NCBI RefSeq assembly: GCF_002119665.1
Contig: NZ_CP021111.1
Location: 620,001 to 684,000 of the forward strand
Length of the DNA: 64,000 bases
DNA from: Bordetella genomosp. 13
Lineage (GTDB): Bacteria; Pseudomonadota; Gammaproteobacteria; Burkholderiales; Burkholderiaceae_B
Reading direction: 5' to 3'
Every line of letters starts with the position of its first letter. Position 1 is the first letter of the stretch. Positions 6,839-16,312 of this stretch are shown in pieces. Made by a program: the position numbers and the translations under genes. The notes under the pieces are model-generated. The model made no database searches, was not told the DNA's origin, and saw only the letters and a list, made by a program, of their open reading frames with translations.

Positions 6839-9681
6839 TCCGTGGGTGGTGCCGCGGCAGGGCGCGACAGGCGGGCGATGGCCAGCAGCATGGCCATCGT
6901 CGCGCCCACCACCACCAGGGTCACGCCCAGGTCAAAGGCCGAAGCGCTGGCCAGCGGCACGCCGCCGATGCCGGGCAGCCACGGGTAGTCGTAGGTGGTG
7001 GTGAGGAACGGCGCCGCGAACCACCAGCTCGCCAGCCCCGTGGCGGCGGCCAGCGCCAGGCCCCAGCCGATCCAGGCGCGGAAGTCACCGCCCAGCAATG
7101 GGCTGCGTTCACGCACCCAGGTCTGGCCATGCGCCACCTGCATCAACACCAGGCCGATGGCCAGCACCAGGCCGGCGATGAAACCGCCACCCGGCAGGTT
7201 GTGGCCGCGCAGGTACAGGAACACGGAGGTCAGCACCACGAAGGGCAGCACCAGCCGCGCCACGCGCTGCAGCATCAACGGATGGGCCTGACCACTGGCA
7301 ACAGGTGTCTGTGCTGCCGGCGGCACCCAACCGGCCAACAACGCATGCAGCGTCAACGCGGCGATGCCCAGCACGGTGATCTCGCCCAAGGTGTCGAAGC
7401 CGCGGTAGTCGACGATGATCACGTTGACGACGTTGGCACCACCGCCCAGCGGCAGCGCGGTGGCGAAGAAGAAGTCGCTGATGCTCTGGCCCGGCCGTGT
7501 CAGCACCATCCACACCAGCGCCGCCACGCCCAAGCCCACTGCCAAGGCCAGTGCGGCGTCACGCCACGGGTGCCAGCGGTCGCCGCGCTCCGGCGGGCTC
7601 TCCTCGGGCAGCCATTTCAGCGCCAGCATGAGCAGCACCAGGCTCACCACTTCCACCAGCAGTTGTGTCAACGCCAGATCGGGCGCCGACAGGCCGACGA
7701 ACACCAGGCAAACCACCAGCCCGGCACCGCCCATCAGCAGCACCGCCACCAGGCGCTGCCGATGCAAGAGCGCCGTGCCCACTGCGGCGGCGCTGCCCAG
7801 CAGCCCCAGCAAGAGCGCCAGTGGGTGCAGGCCCTGCAGGTGCAGCGCTGCCGGCTGCGCGGACGGCCCCCACGACAGCACGAAAGGCGCCGCCCCGGCG
7901 GCCAGCGCCATCAGCACCAGCAGCAGCAGGTAGCGCTGCAGGCTTCCGTTTTGCAGCGCATCCACCAACCCGCGGGCCGCGGACACCCCGCCTGCCTGCA
8001 TCAGTGAGAAAAGCTCGCGCCCACCCGCCACTGCCCAACCCGGCAGGCGCGTGACGTGGTGCAGGTTCAGGCCGCGCTGCAATGCGACGTAAAGCACCAC
8101 GCCGACGGCGACGGCCACGCCGCTCATCAGCAGCGCGCCGTTGAAGCCATGCCAGACCGCCAACTCGTAGGCAGGCAGCGCTGGTCCAGGCGCCCCATAC
8201 AGCGCGGCCTGCGCGGCCACCGCCAACAGCGGCCCGGCCACCAGCGCCGGTGCCAGGCCTACCGCCAGGCACAGCAGCACCAACAGCATGACCGGCAGCC
8301 GCATGAAAAACGGGGGCTCGTGCGGGGTCTTCGGCAGCCCCACCGGCTCGCCATTGAAGAAGGTGTCGTGGATGAAGCGCAGCGAGTAAGCCACGCTCAG
8401 TGCGCCGGCCAGTGTGGCTGCGACGGGCAGCAGCCATTCCATCGCCGCATGCGAGTCTTTGGCCAGTGCTTCGGCAAAGAACATCTCTTTGCTGAGAAAG
8501 CCGTTGAGCAGTGGCACGCCGGCCATGCTGAGAGACGCCACGATGCCCAGGGTGGCGGTGAAAGGCATCAGCTTCATGAGGCCGTTGATGCGCCGCAGGT
8601 CGCGCGTGCCGCATTCATGGTCGATGATGCCGGCGCTCATGAACAGGCTGGCCTTGAAGATCGCGTGGTTGAGGATGTGGAACACCCCGGCCACCACGGC
8701 GAGCGGCTCCGACAGGCCGAACAGCAGCGTGATCAAGCCCAGGTGGCTGATGGTGCTGTAGGCCAGGAGGCCCTTCAGGTCGTGCTGGAAGATCGCGATG
8801 TAGGCACCCAGCAGCATCGTGACCAAGCCGACGCTGGTGACGATCCAGAACCAGGGCTCGCTGCCGCCCAGTGCCGGGTACAGGCGCGCCAGCAGGAACA
8901 CGCCGCACTTCACCATCGTGGCCGAATGCAGGTAGGCCGAGACCGGCGTGGGCGCGGCCATCGCGTGCGGCAGCCAGAAGTGAAACGGAAACTGCGCGCT
9001 CTTGGTGAAGGCGCCCAGCAGCACCAGCACCAGCGCCACCTCATACAGCGCATGGGCACGCAGGCGGTCACCCGAGGCAAGCACCACGTCGAGCTCAAGG
9101 CTGCCGACGATGTGGCCTATCAGCAGCGCACCGGCCAGCAGGCACAGCCCGCCGGCGCCGGTGACGGTCAAGGCCATGCGGGCGCCCTCGCGTGCATCGC
9201 GGCCCACATCGTCGCGGCCATGCCAAAAGCCGATGAGCAGGAAGCTGGCCAGGCTGGTGAGTTCCCAGAACAGCACCAGCAGCACCAGGTTGTCGGCCAG
9301 CACCACGCCCAACATCGCACCCATGAACAGCAGCAGGAAGACGAAGAAGCGCCCACTCGGGCTGTGCGGATCGGCGGGGTCCAGGTACCAGGCTGCGTAG
9401 AGCGCCACCAGCGCGCCGATGCCACCGATCAGCAGCACGAACAGCCAAGCCAGGCCGTCCATCCGAAAGCCCAGGTCGAGCCCGAGCGCAGGCAACCATT
9501 CAACGCTGGCGCCCAGCACCTGGCCGCCCAAAACAGCCGGTGTCGCCTGCAGCGCGAGTACCGTCACCCCCAAGGCCGTTGCGCCAGCCAGCGCAGCCTG
9601 CAAGCGGCGGGCACCGGCTGGCAGGCTCGCCACCAGGGCCGCGCCCAACCACGGCAGCACGCTAAGCACGAACAGACTCAT
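6835..9681 (-). CDS. mnhA: Mrp-type antiporter fused subunit A-B
   Basis: 948 aa, the fused A+B form found in group 2 (Pha) operons. The NuoL-like N-terminal part carries the antiporter core: LFWELTSLASFLLIGFWH, then TKSAQFPFHFWLPHAMAAPTPVSAYLHSATMVKCG, then LKGLLAYSTISHLGLI. The C-terminal ~180 aa is the MnhB-like domain (VFLYLRGHNLPGGGFIAGLVLAIG). It forms the main proton/cation channel of the complex in the inner membrane. Only 4 bp separate it from the CaCA antiporter stop upstream, so both are likely co-transcribed. Confidence 0.95.
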   Translation of the reverse strand: MSLFVLSVLPWLGAALVASLPAGARRLQAALAGATALGVTVLALQATPAVLGGQVLGASVEWLPALGLDLGFRMDGLAWLFVLLIGGIGALVALYAAWYLDPADPHSPSGRFFVFLLLFMGAMLGVVLADNLVLLVLFWELTSLASFLLIGFWHGRDDVGRDAREGARMALTVTGAGGLCLLAGALLIGHIVGSLELDVVLASGDRLRAHALYEVALVLVLLGAFTKSAQFPFHFWLPHAMAAPTPVSAYLHSATMVKCGVFLLARLYPALGGSEPWFWIVTSVGLVTMLLGAYIAIFQHDLKGLLAYSTISHLGLITLLFGLSEPLAVVAGVFHILNHAIFKASLFMSAGIIDHECGTRDLRRINGLMKLMPFTATLGIVASLSMAGVPLLNGFLSKEMFFAEALAKDSHAAMEWLLPVAATLAGALSVAYSLRFIHDTFFNGEPVGLPKTPHEPPFFMRLPVMLLVLLCLAVGLAPALVAGPLLAVAAQAALYGAPGPALPAYELAVWHGFNGALLMSGVAVAVGVVLYVALQRGLNLHHVTRLPGWAVAGGRELFSLMQAGGVSAARGLVDALQNGSLQRYLLLLVLMALAAGAAPFVLSWGPSAQPAALHLQGLHPLALLLGLLGSAAAVGTALLHRQRLVAVLLMGGAGLVVCLVFVGLSAPDLALTQLLVEVVSLVLLMLALKWLPEESPPERGDRWHPWRDAALALAVGLGVAALVWMVLTRPGQSISDFFFATALPLGGGANVVNVIIVDYRGFDTLGEITVLGIAALTLHALLAGWVPPAAQTPVASGQAHPLMLQRVARLVLPFVVLTSVFLYLRGHNLPGGGFIAGLVLAIGLVLMQVAHGQTWVRERSPLLGGDFRAWIGWGLALAAATGLASWWFAAPFLTTTYDYPWLPGIGGVPLASASAFDLGVTLVVVGATMAMLLAIARLSRPAAAPPTD

Positions 9682-9685
9682 CGGC

Positions 9686-10771
9686 TTACTGCGCCGGGAC
9701 AGCGGCCGACCGGCGAATCATCATCACCACCAGCGTCACCACCGTCAGCGGCACGACAAAACTCATCATCACGCCCGAGTAAGCGGGCAGCGCGTCGTGC
9801 TGCTGCGCGGCCAGGATCAGGTAGGCCACGTAAGCGATGTAGTAGCCGAGAAAGACGCCACCTTCCCAGCGTGCGATCTCACGGCCGGTCATGAACACCG
9901 GCAGGCAGGCCAGCGCCACCGCCAACATCACCCAGATGTCGAAGGACAGCAGCGACGGCGCCATCACCAGGCCCAGATCACCCGACACCAAGCCCGACAG
10001 ACCCAGGCAACCCAGGATGTTGAAGGTGCTGCTGCCCACCACATTGCCCACCGCGATATCGCGCTCGCCCTTGAGCGCCGCGGCGATGCTGGTGGCCACC
10101 TCGGGCATGCTGGTGCCGGCGGCCACGATGGTCAGCCCGATGACCAGATCACTCACGCCCATGGCCTTTGCGAAGCCAACCGCCGAATCCACCAGCAAGT
10201 CAGAACCGAACACCAACGCCACCAGGCCGACGCCGATGAGACCCGTCTGCACCGCCCAGTGGCTGTCCCAGGCGCCCTGCGCGGCAGGCTGCAGCTCGCC
10301 GGCGAACTCGTCCTTCGCGGCTTGCGTCTCGCGGCGCGACTGCACCACCAGGAACACGGTGTAGGCCAACACCAGAGCGAACATCAGGCCACCGTCGGTC
10401 ATCGACAACCGCCCGTCCAGCCCCAGCGCCAACAACAGCAGGCTGGCGCCCAGCATGATGGGCACCTCCTGGCGGATCAACTGGATGTTGACGACCAGCG
10501 GTGTGATCAACGCGCTTAAGCCCAAGATGAACAGCACGTTGAAGATGTTGCTGCCCACCACATTGCCGATGGCGATGTCAGTGCGGCCGTCCATCACGGC
10601 GCCGACGCTCACCGCCAACTCCGGTGCGCTGGTGCCGAAGGCGACGATGGTCAAGCCGACCACCAGCGGGCTGATGCCGAAGGACAGTGCCAGCTTCGAT
10701 GCACCGCGGACCAGGATGTTGGCGCCGACGACCAGCAAGATCAGGCCGGCGACAAAAGTCAGGAGACTCAT
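9686..10771 (-). CDS. CaCA-family Na+/Ca2+ (cation) antiporter
   Basis: 361 aa from MSLLTFVAGLILL. Two inverted repeats carry the alpha motifs of the CaCA superfamily: VVGLTIVAFGTSAPELAVSV with GNVVGSNIFN in the first half, and VIGLTIVAAGTSMPEVATSI with GNVVGSSTFN in the second. Ten or so membrane helices. It exchanges Ca2+ or another cation for Na+ or H+ across the inner membrane (YrbG-like). The ATG at 10771 is preceded by a GA-rich leader; the longer frame upstream is rejected because it enters the nhaR promoter. First gene of the Mrp operon, divergent from nhaR. Confidence 0.9.
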   Translation of the reverse strand: MSLLTFVAGLILLVVGANILVRGASKLALSFGISPLVVGLTIVAFGTSAPELAVSVGAVMDGRTDIAIGNVVGSNIFNVLFILGLSALITPLVVNIQLIRQEVPIMLGASLLLLALGLDGRLSMTDGGLMFALVLAYTVFLVVQSRRETQAAKDEFAGELQPAAQGAWDSHWAVQTGLIGVGLVALVFGSDLLVDSAVGFAKAMGVSDLVIGLTIVAAGTSMPEVATSIAAALKGERDIAVGNVVGSSTFNILGCLGLSGLVSGDLGLVMAPSLLSFDIWVMLAVALACLPVFMTGREIARWEGGVFLGYYIAYVAYLILAAQQHDALPAYSGVMMSFVVPLTVVTLVVMMIRRSAAVPAQ

Positions 10772-10874
10772 GGGGATGGGTGAGGTTGGTTCGATGCAAC
10801 GCGCGTCGAGGATGCCAAGACCGCCAGTGTACCGCCCCGCTGGTCTTGAAAGAACCTGCATGAATCGCACCTAA

Positions 10875-10893
10875 TATTCGGTTTTTCCGAACC
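10875..10893. promoter_or_regulatory. palindromic box in the nhaR/antiporter intergenic region
   Basis: TATTCGGTTTTTCCGAACC contains TTCGG-N5-CCGAA. It sits 10-28 bp before the nhaR ATG and about 104 bp before the CaCA-mnh start. LysR regulators bind such dyads and control a divergent operon while repressing themselves. A near copy occurs at 3564-3582. Confidence 0.55.
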
Positions 10894-10902
10894 GGAGGAT
10901 GC

Positions 10903-11784
10903 ATGCTGAATTATCGCCATCTTCACTACTTCTGGGTCGTCACCAAGGAGGGCGGCTTCGCCCGCGCCGCCGAGCGGCTGGACATGGCGGTGCAGACCAT
11001 CAGCGCGCAGGTGCGGGAGCTGGAGAAATCGCTGGGCCACCAGCTCCTCAAGCCCTCAGGCCGCGGCGTGGCCCTCACCGAGGCGGGCCAGGCCGCCTTC
11101 GCCCGCGCCGAGGAGATCTTTCAGCTCGGCCAGGGCATCCCCGACGAGGTGCGCGAAGCGGCCAGCGGCAAGGTGGCCCGCCTGGCGGTCGGGCTCTCCG
11201 ACGGCATCTCCAAGCTTGCCGCCCATGCGCTGCTGGAGCCGGTGTTGAGCACCCCCAACCTTCGGCTTGTCTGCCACGAGGGCGAGTTCGAGCAACTGCT
11301 CAGCGAACTGGCGCTGCATCACCTGGACCTGGTTCTCGCCGGCCAGGCCGCACCGCGCAACCCGAACCTGCGCCTCACCAGCGAGCGCCTCGTTGAGTCA
11401 CCGGTCGAGTGGTATGGCCCGGCCCGGCTGGTCGGCAAGACCGAGCGCGACCGCTTTCCGCAAAGCCTCAACGACCTGCCGGTGCTGCTGCCCACGGGCC
11501 ACTCGGCGCTGCGACCGAGGCTGGACCACTGGTTCGAGACGCAGGGCCTGCGGCCCCGCATCGCCGGCGAGTTCGAGGACAGCGCGCTGCTCGCGGTATT
11601 CGCGGCTCGCGGCCTGGGCGTCTTCCCGGTCAGTCGGCTCGGCGCGGACGACGTCGGCCTGATGCGCGGGCTTCGCTTGCTGGGAACCAGCGATGGTGTG
11701 AAGGAGGAGATCCACGCCATCCGCTCGCGTCGCGGCCAGCACCACCCCCTGGTGATGCAGGTGGTGGCTGCGGCTCGCCCTTGA
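10903..11784 (+). CDS. nhaR: NhaR-type LysR transcriptional activator
   Basis: 293 aa. The N-terminal winged helix-turn-helix (MLNYRHLHYFWVVTKEGGFARAAERLDMAVQTISAQVRELE) matches NhaR more than generic LysR. The effector domain contains VGLSDGISKLAAHALLEP and FEDSALLAVFAARGLGVFPV, also NhaR-like. In E. coli NhaR responds to Na+ and activates the nhaA antiporter. Here it is divergent from a CaCA-Mrp operon, which is its obvious target. AACCGGAGGATGC provides a good ribosome site. A second copy of the family is at 44228. Confidence 0.9.
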   Translation: MLNYRHLHYFWVVTKEGGFARAAERLDMAVQTISAQVRELEKSLGHQLLKPSGRGVALTEAGQAAFARAEEIFQLGQGIPDEVREAASGKVARLAVGLSDGISKLAAHALLEPVLSTPNLRLVCHEGEFEQLLSELALHHLDLVLAGQAAPRNPNLRLTSERLVESPVEWYGPARLVGKTERDRFPQSLNDLPVLLPTGHSALRPRLDHWFETQGLRPRIAGEFEDSALLAVFAARGLGVFPVSRLGADDVGLMRGLRLLGTSDGVKEEIHAIRSRRGQHHPLVMQVVAAARP

Positions 11785-11792
11785 ACGCGTCT

Positions 11793-11808
11793 TGATCGCT
11801 CCCGATCA
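11793..11808. terminator. short stem between convergent nhaR and terB-like genes
   Basis: TGATCG-CTCC-CGATCA, 6-bp perfect stem, placed just after the nhaR stop and overlapping the stop of the convergent gene. No T-run, so termination is only possible. Confidence 0.25.
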
Positions 11809-12240
11809 GGCAGCGTGGCGATAGGCCACCTTCGTGGAGCTCGCCTCCTCTCCATCGAAGAGCTTCCAATGGTGACGAGCCGCCTCCACCACCAAGGTTT
11901 CGCCGTCGGCGAGATGGCCATCGGCCCGCGCCGCGGCCAAGGACAGACGCAGCACCTTCCTTTGCAGCGCCGGATCCGAGATCTCGGCCATCAATGACGC
12001 CAAGGCGCTGTCATCGACGTTCCCCATGAGCGAACCTGTCTCGTACCCAACCGCCAGCAGTTCTTCGCACAACGTGTGAACGATGTGCGGCAGGAACTGG
12101 GGCTCCAGCCCGAGTTCGCGCTCCGCGCCCAACTTCTTGAGGATGTCGAACTCGGAACTGCACACGTGACCGTCGGAAATGAGCACCAACGCGACGATGC
12201 GCGCGGCGGCTTCTGGGCTGTTGTGGGGGTAGCTGCGCAT
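11806..12240 (-). CDS. TerB-like protein (copy 1)
   Basis: 144 aa, soluble, helical. It is paralogous to the protein at 17716: both start MRSYP.NSP.AAARIVAL, keep a Cys-Glu-Asp/Glu-Leu segment (TLCEELL / TFCEDLL) and share the core EI.DPAL..K.LRL. TerB-like domains bind metal through acidic residues and occur in tellurite and stress operons; the role here is unknown. Likely monocistronic; GGAG precedes the ATG at 12240. Confidence 0.7.
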   Translation of the reverse strand: MRSYPHNSPEAAARIVALVLISDGHVCSSEFDILKKLGAERELGLEPQFLPHIVHTLCEELLAVGYETGSLMGNVDDSALASLMAEISDPALQRKVLRLSLAAARADGHLADGETLVVEAARHHWKLFDGEEASSTKVAYRHAA

Positions 12241-12611
12241 GGAGGATCTCCGTTGAAAATGGTCAGGCTGAGGAGACAAGCTGGGTTTCGGACTCAGTCG
12301 CCCCGGACGGGATGGCGCCGGTCTGACTGGCGTGTCCGGCGCTCGGCCGAGATCGGGATGGGAATGAGCACCGGTTCCTGCCGCGGCACCCATTCCCTGA
12401 GAGCTTCCTTCAGCAAGCGCAGGCCCTGTACGAGGCCGGCAAACACGAGGGACGCGAGATGCAACGAGAGCTTCATGGCGGGTGAGCCCGGGAGTGATTA
12501 CAGACTGGAATATTCGTCTGGTTGAACTTCGGAAGAAGCGGCCATTCCAAGACTTCAACTCAGGAAAATACGAACTCGCCAGAAGATGATGCGCCCACCG
12601 CAAAGCCGCAC
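12241..12611. other. intergenic stretch with one weak small frame
   Basis: Between the TerB-like gene and the metallophosphoesterase. Apart from the 60-codon frame at 12294-12476 and the promoter expected for the TerB-like gene, nothing is recognised. Confidence 0.4.
12294..12476 (-). CDS. possible 60-aa small protein
   Basis: Starts MKLSLHLASLVFAGLVQGL, an amphipathic or weakly hydrophobic helix, then REWVPRQEPVLIPIPIS and a basic tail. It has no recognised family and no clear ribosome-binding site. It could be a small membrane-associated peptide ahead of the TerB-like gene, or a chance frame. Confidence 0.25.
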   Translation of the reverse strand: MKLSLHLASLVFAGLVQGLRLLKEALREWVPRQEPVLIPIPISAERRTRQSDRRHPVRGD

Positions 12612-13409
12612 TCAGGTCCGGTCCGGCCGGACCTCGCTGACCTTGGCGAGCCGGAAGGCCCGGTCGTCGGTCTGGTAGTCCCACTGCTCGATCCGACAGC
12701 TTCCTGGCGTCGCATCCGCGCCCCAGCGAAGAAGGTTCACCGAGTTGGGCACGCCATCACGCACGCGGGACGACACGGCCGTGCCCGCCTGCACGACCCA
12801 CAGAGGGCGCGCCAGGCCTTGCAGCGGCATGACGTAGGGGAGGTGGATGTGACCGCCGATGACGAGGTCGGCGCCGGCCTCAGCCCAGCGCCGCAGCGCG
12901 ACCGCATGGCCGCGCAAACGGTTGGACACGTCCTCGGCGCGCGTGACGGCGATGGGCTGGTGCACCACGATCACGCGCAGCTGCGCAGGGTCGGCACGCT
13001 CAACCAGGCGCGCCGCACGGTCGATCTGCAAAGCGGAGACCTCACCGTCCTTGTGTCGCCACGGACGCGTGGTGTTGACGCACACCACCAGGAGTTCCGA
13101 AGATCGGTGCACGGGCTCGAGATCCGTCCCGAACGCGGTGCTGTACCGCCCATACGGGCTGTGCAGGCGTGCCCACAAATCGAACAGCGGGATGTCGTGG
13201 TTGCCCGGCACCGCCAGCACGGGCGCGGCCAGGCGGTCCGTGAAGGCGCGAGCGGCGCAGAACTGCGCGGGTCGGGCCCTCTGCGTAATGTCGCCGGACA
13301 GCACGACCAGATCGGGCCGCTGCTGGCGTGCCAATTCGGTCAGCGCGTCGACGACGGTCGGCTGCTCGGTGCCGAAGTGCGAGTCGGAGATCTGCAGCAA
13401 GACGGTCAT
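12612..13409 (-). CDS. calcineurin-like metallophosphoesterase
   Basis: 265 aa with the full dinuclear metal site: D-x-H (SDSHFG, residues 9-11), GD (LSGDITQ), GNHD (VPGNHDIP), H (VIVVHQP) and GHIHLP. It resembles the CpdA/Icc type cyclic-nucleotide or nucleotide phosphodiesterases, but the substrate is not defined. It overlaps the lipid kinase stop by four bases (ATGA), implying co-expression with a lipid-modifying enzyme. Confidence 0.88.
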   Translation of the reverse strand: MTVLLQISDSHFGTEQPTVVDALTELARQQRPDLVVLSGDITQRARPAQFCAARAFTDRLAAPVLAVPGNHDIPLFDLWARLHSPYGRYSTAFGTDLEPVHRSSELLVVCVNTTRPWRHKDGEVSALQIDRAARLVERADPAQLRVIVVHQPIAVTRAEDVSNRLRGHAVALRRWAEAGADLVIGGHIHLPYVMPLQGLARPLWVVQAGTAVSSRVRDGVPNSVNLLRWGADATPGSCRIEQWDYQTDDRAFRLAKVSEVRPDRT

Positions 13410-14371
13410 CCGCTGGCCTCCACGCGCCGCGGCGCCAGCAAATACAGCGGCCTGGCGAGCACGCGGAAATCCAGCGGTGCACGCAGCGTCGTCACCTCGC
13501 CGTCGAAGGCCACCTTGACCCCGCGGCGCCCTTGCGGCAGCGTCGGATTGACCACCATGTGCTGAAATTCGAAGCGTTCCACCCCGGCGGCCTCGCCGAG
13601 GCGGCCCATCGCCCCGTGCAGCATCAGCCCGATCATCGGCAGCGCGCCGATGGGCCGCAGCATCAGGGCGGCCATGCTGCCGTCACCCGGCGTGCCGGCG
13701 ACCGTGTCCTCCGGCTCGGCGCCGAGCTGCTGCAGCTGGAGCCAGTTGTTGCCGACGAAAAGCGTCAAGGTCTGCACGTCGCGCACCGTGCCACCCATCT
13801 CGATGTGCACGCGCAGCTTGCGCTGCGCGCGCAGCAGCGTTGCGCAGGCCGCCACAAAGGCCACCCAGCGGCTGCGCCCGAAGCGCGCCTTGTAGGCCTC
13901 GCGGTCCTCCAGCAGCTCAGGGTAGAGCCCGAGGCTGGCGTTGACGAGAAACACGCGATCGTTGACACCCGCCACCTGCACCGGGACAGACGCCGACCGC
14001 AGCAGCAATCGGACCGCTTCAGTCGGGTCGACGGGAATGCCGTGCGTGCGGGCAAAGTAGTTGAACGTGCCCTGTGGCACCACGCCCATGGCGCAGCCTG
14101 TGGCGTGTGCGGCCTGCGCCACGGTGTTGAGCGTGCCGTCGCCGCCGACGGCGACCACGGCAGTGCGGGTGGCGATCGCCCTTGCCGCAGCCTGGTGAGA
14201 CACGAAGCTCAACTCGGCGGGGCTGCAGAAAAGCAAGTCTCCCCGCCGTCCACCCGCCCGCAGCGCAGCTTCGATGACTTCGCGCTTCGCTTCCGCCTCG
14301 CTGCTGCCCGCCGCCGCATTGACGACGAACTGCAGCGCGGAAGCGGAGTCGATTTCCGGGAGAGCGGCCAT
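13406..14371 (-). CDS. diacylglycerol/sphingosine kinase-family lipid kinase
   Basis: 321 aa from MAALPEIDSAS. The DAGK catalytic domain shows the nucleotide-binding signature AVVAVGGDGTLNTVAQA and VVPQGTFNYFARTHGIP, with the C-terminal domain containing GDGSMAALMLRP and VAFDGEV. These enzymes phosphorylate diacylglycerol or related lipids at the inner face of the membrane. The in-frame extension upstream runs through the UPF0114 gene and was discarded. Pairs with the downstream phosphoesterase. Confidence 0.88.
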   Translation of the reverse strand: MAALPEIDSASALQFVVNAAAGSSEAEAKREVIEAALRAGGRRGDLLFCSPAELSFVSHQAAARAIATRTAVVAVGGDGTLNTVAQAAHATGCAMGVVPQGTFNYFARTHGIPVDPTEAVRLLLRSASVPVQVAGVNDRVFLVNASLGLYPELLEDREAYKARFGRSRWVAFVAACATLLRAQRKLRVHIEMGGTVRDVQTLTLFVGNNWLQLQQLGAEPEDTVAGTPGDGSMAALMLRPIGALPMIGLMLHGAMGRLGEAAGVERFEFQHMVVNPTLPQGRRGVKVAFDGEVTTLRAPLDFRVLARPLYLLAPRRVEASG

Positions 14372-14385
14372 GGCGCCGTGCCCGC

Positions 14386-14904
14386 TCAGGTCTTTTCCCG
14401 CGTCAAGCGCTCCGCAAAGGAAATACCGATGGCAGAGAGCACGAAGGTGAAGTGGATGACCGCCACCATCGTCACGATCTGGATATTTTCCAAGCTCAGG
14501 TCGCCACTCAGGTAGGTCTTCAAGGCATGCACGCCAGAGATCGAGATGATGGCGAACGCCAGCTTCAACTTGAGGTTGTAGGTGTTGACGTGGTCCAGCC
14601 AGTCGGGCTTCTTCATGTCCTTCTTGTCGAAGTGCCCCGTGGTCACGAAGAGCGACACACCGGCAAGCGCCACCACCCAAACCAACTGCGCCACCATCGT
14701 CATGTCCACCAGCTCCAGCACCTTGATGATCAGATCGATCTTCGCGAGATCGCCGAACAGCAAGGTGCTCATCAGCTTGTAGGTTTCCAGCAGGAACTTT
14801 CCCAGAATGCCGAAGATGATCGCCACCAGACCCACATAGAAAAAAAGCATGGTGAATCTCATGCCGTAAAGCAGCGACCCGACCCTTGATAGCAGCATTT
14901 CCAT
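14386..14904 (-). CDS. UPF0114 (YqhA-like) membrane protein
   Basis: 172 aa with about four membrane helices. MRFTMLFFYVGLVAIIFGI, the ELVDMTMVAQLVWVVALAG segment and HVNTYNLKLKLAFAIISISG are the family hallmarks. E. coli YqhA is of unknown function. It lies 14 bp upstream of the lipid kinase on the same strand, so this three-gene set may act on the membrane. Confidence 0.88.
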   Translation of the reverse strand: MEMLLSRVGSLLYGMRFTMLFFYVGLVAIIFGILGKFLLETYKLMSTLLFGDLAKIDLIIKVLELVDMTMVAQLVWVVALAGVSLFVTTGHFDKKDMKKPDWLDHVNTYNLKLKLAFAIISISGVHALKTYLSGDLSLENIQIVTMVAVIHFTFVLSAIGISFAERLTREKT

Positions 14905-15020
14905 TCTTGTCTACCTTGAAACAGAGCCGACAGTTACGTCAAACAGCGAACCAGCCGAAGCTTCCTGCGCCGCGCGGGCCAGTTCGCCCAGGCGGCTGAA
15001 GCAGACCGCGGCGGACGATC

Positions 15021-16109
15021 TCAATCGTGGCGCAGCAGGTCACCGAAGACGGTGTGCTCGCCCTCCTTGCGATCGGCGCCAGGCGCGTCGTACAGCACGA
15101 GCCAGCGCGCCTTGCCGCCCGACAGCGTCGGTGGCAGGTCACAGATCGCTTCGGCACGGTTGGTGCCGCGGCCGTGCGGCAGGGGCACCGACTCGGTCAG
15201 CGCCGACTCGAAGCGCACAGGCTCGCGGTTGGCAGCCAGCAAGGGCCGCGCGGCCGGCCACTTGAAGACGCGGATGTCGCCGTTCAGCACTATCGTCGGG
15301 CCGGCCAGGATGTAGAGGTCGTCGCCTGAGAAGTGCAGGTCCCGCACGCCCAGGCCGTCGAGCTGCAGGAAGTGCTTGCGGACCAGCGTGCCGCTGTCGT
15401 CCAGGGGCGCCAGTCGCAGCTGATCGCCGCGACCCTCCACCGCGATCTCGAGCAGCGCTGACCAGCCGCGAAGCACCGGGCCGCGCAGGCCGAGTAGCAG
15501 CCGACGGGCGTCCACGGCCAGGCCTTCGATGTCGAAGCCGTTGTCCTTGCCCGGGATGGCCATGTATGGCCCGAAGTGGGGGTCATCGGCGAGCGCACGG
15601 GTGAGCAGGTTCGTCTGCGCATCACCTTTCAGGAGCAGCGCCCGACGGCCGTCCCGGGCCTGGCGTACCAGGCAGGGCTCGCCCTGGGCGTCGGGCTCGA
15701 TGGGCACGCAGGCCAGCAGGCGACGATTGCCGTCCAACGCCACCTTTGCCAGCCGCTTGGCGTTGTCGGCGTGCGCTCGATCCGGTTTGGCGTTCTTGCG
15801 CTGCAGGCCATGCGAGCCGACCACCCAGAGGAAGCCGTCGGCCACGGCCATGCCTTCCAGGTCGGCCTCTTCCCCGGCCGCGCCGGGCAGGTCCAGCAGA
15901 TCGGCGAGCGGGAAGTCGCGCACCTCGCCGAAGCGCAAGGCCTCTCGCCCCACGGGGTCGAGCCGGCGTAGGCGGTCCAGGCCGCAGGCTTCGTCGCCCG
16001 CCACCCAGAGCCAGTCGCCGGTGAAGGCCGCGCCGGACAGATTGGATTGAACCAGGGAGTCAGGGGCGAACTCCAGACGGACGGCATTGGCGGTTCGAGC
16101 GTTGGGCAT
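15021..16109 (-). CDS. DUF3616 domain-containing protein
   Basis: 362 aa beta-rich soluble protein. Repeats of the type LSGAAFTGDWLWVAGDE, ADLEGMAVADGFLWVVGSHG and DIEGLAVDARRLLLGLRGP suggest a propeller fold like phytase or esterase-like propellers. The start at 16109 follows GGAGAAGCACCCG. Function is unknown; family assignment rests on the repeated EG(L/M)AV blades. Divergent from the HPF gene. Confidence 0.75.
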   Translation of the reverse strand: MPNARTANAVRLEFAPDSLVQSNLSGAAFTGDWLWVAGDEACGLDRLRRLDPVGREALRFGEVRDFPLADLLDLPGAAGEEADLEGMAVADGFLWVVGSHGLQRKNAKPDRAHADNAKRLAKVALDGNRRLLACVPIEPDAQGEPCLVRQARDGRRALLLKGDAQTNLLTRALADDPHFGPYMAIPGKDNGFDIEGLAVDARRLLLGLRGPVLRGWSALLEIAVEGRGDQLRLAPLDDSGTLVRKHFLQLDGLGVRDLHFSGDDLYILAGPTIVLNGDIRVFKWPAARPLLAANREPVRFESALTESVPLPHGRGTNRAEAICDLPPTLSGGKARWLVLYDAPGADRKEGEHTVFGDLLRHD

Positions 16110-16312
16110 CGGGTGCTTCTCCAATGAGTGACGTGCCAGAAGGCTCGCGTGCTGCAACGCGTTCCGATCGGAGCCGTCAAACCCCGGAGTCTGCGGCCGA
16201 AGCTCAGTCCAACGTTCAGGTTTATCCGATGTTCACGTTCTTGAAAGACTGCTTTTCCAGAACCGTCAGGCGCCCCACATTCCGTCTGTCCCTCAACCGA
16301 TGGAGATCCGTG

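Noticed and set aside
8056..9894. 612-codon plus-strand open frame over the Mrp A-B subunit
   Set aside because: Antisense artefact with low-complexity Gln/His composition; the minus strand encodes a well-conserved membrane protein.
14905..15020. Short open frames between the UPF0114 and DUF3616 genes
   Set aside because: 116-bp gap with no ribosome site, no homology and no coherent frame.
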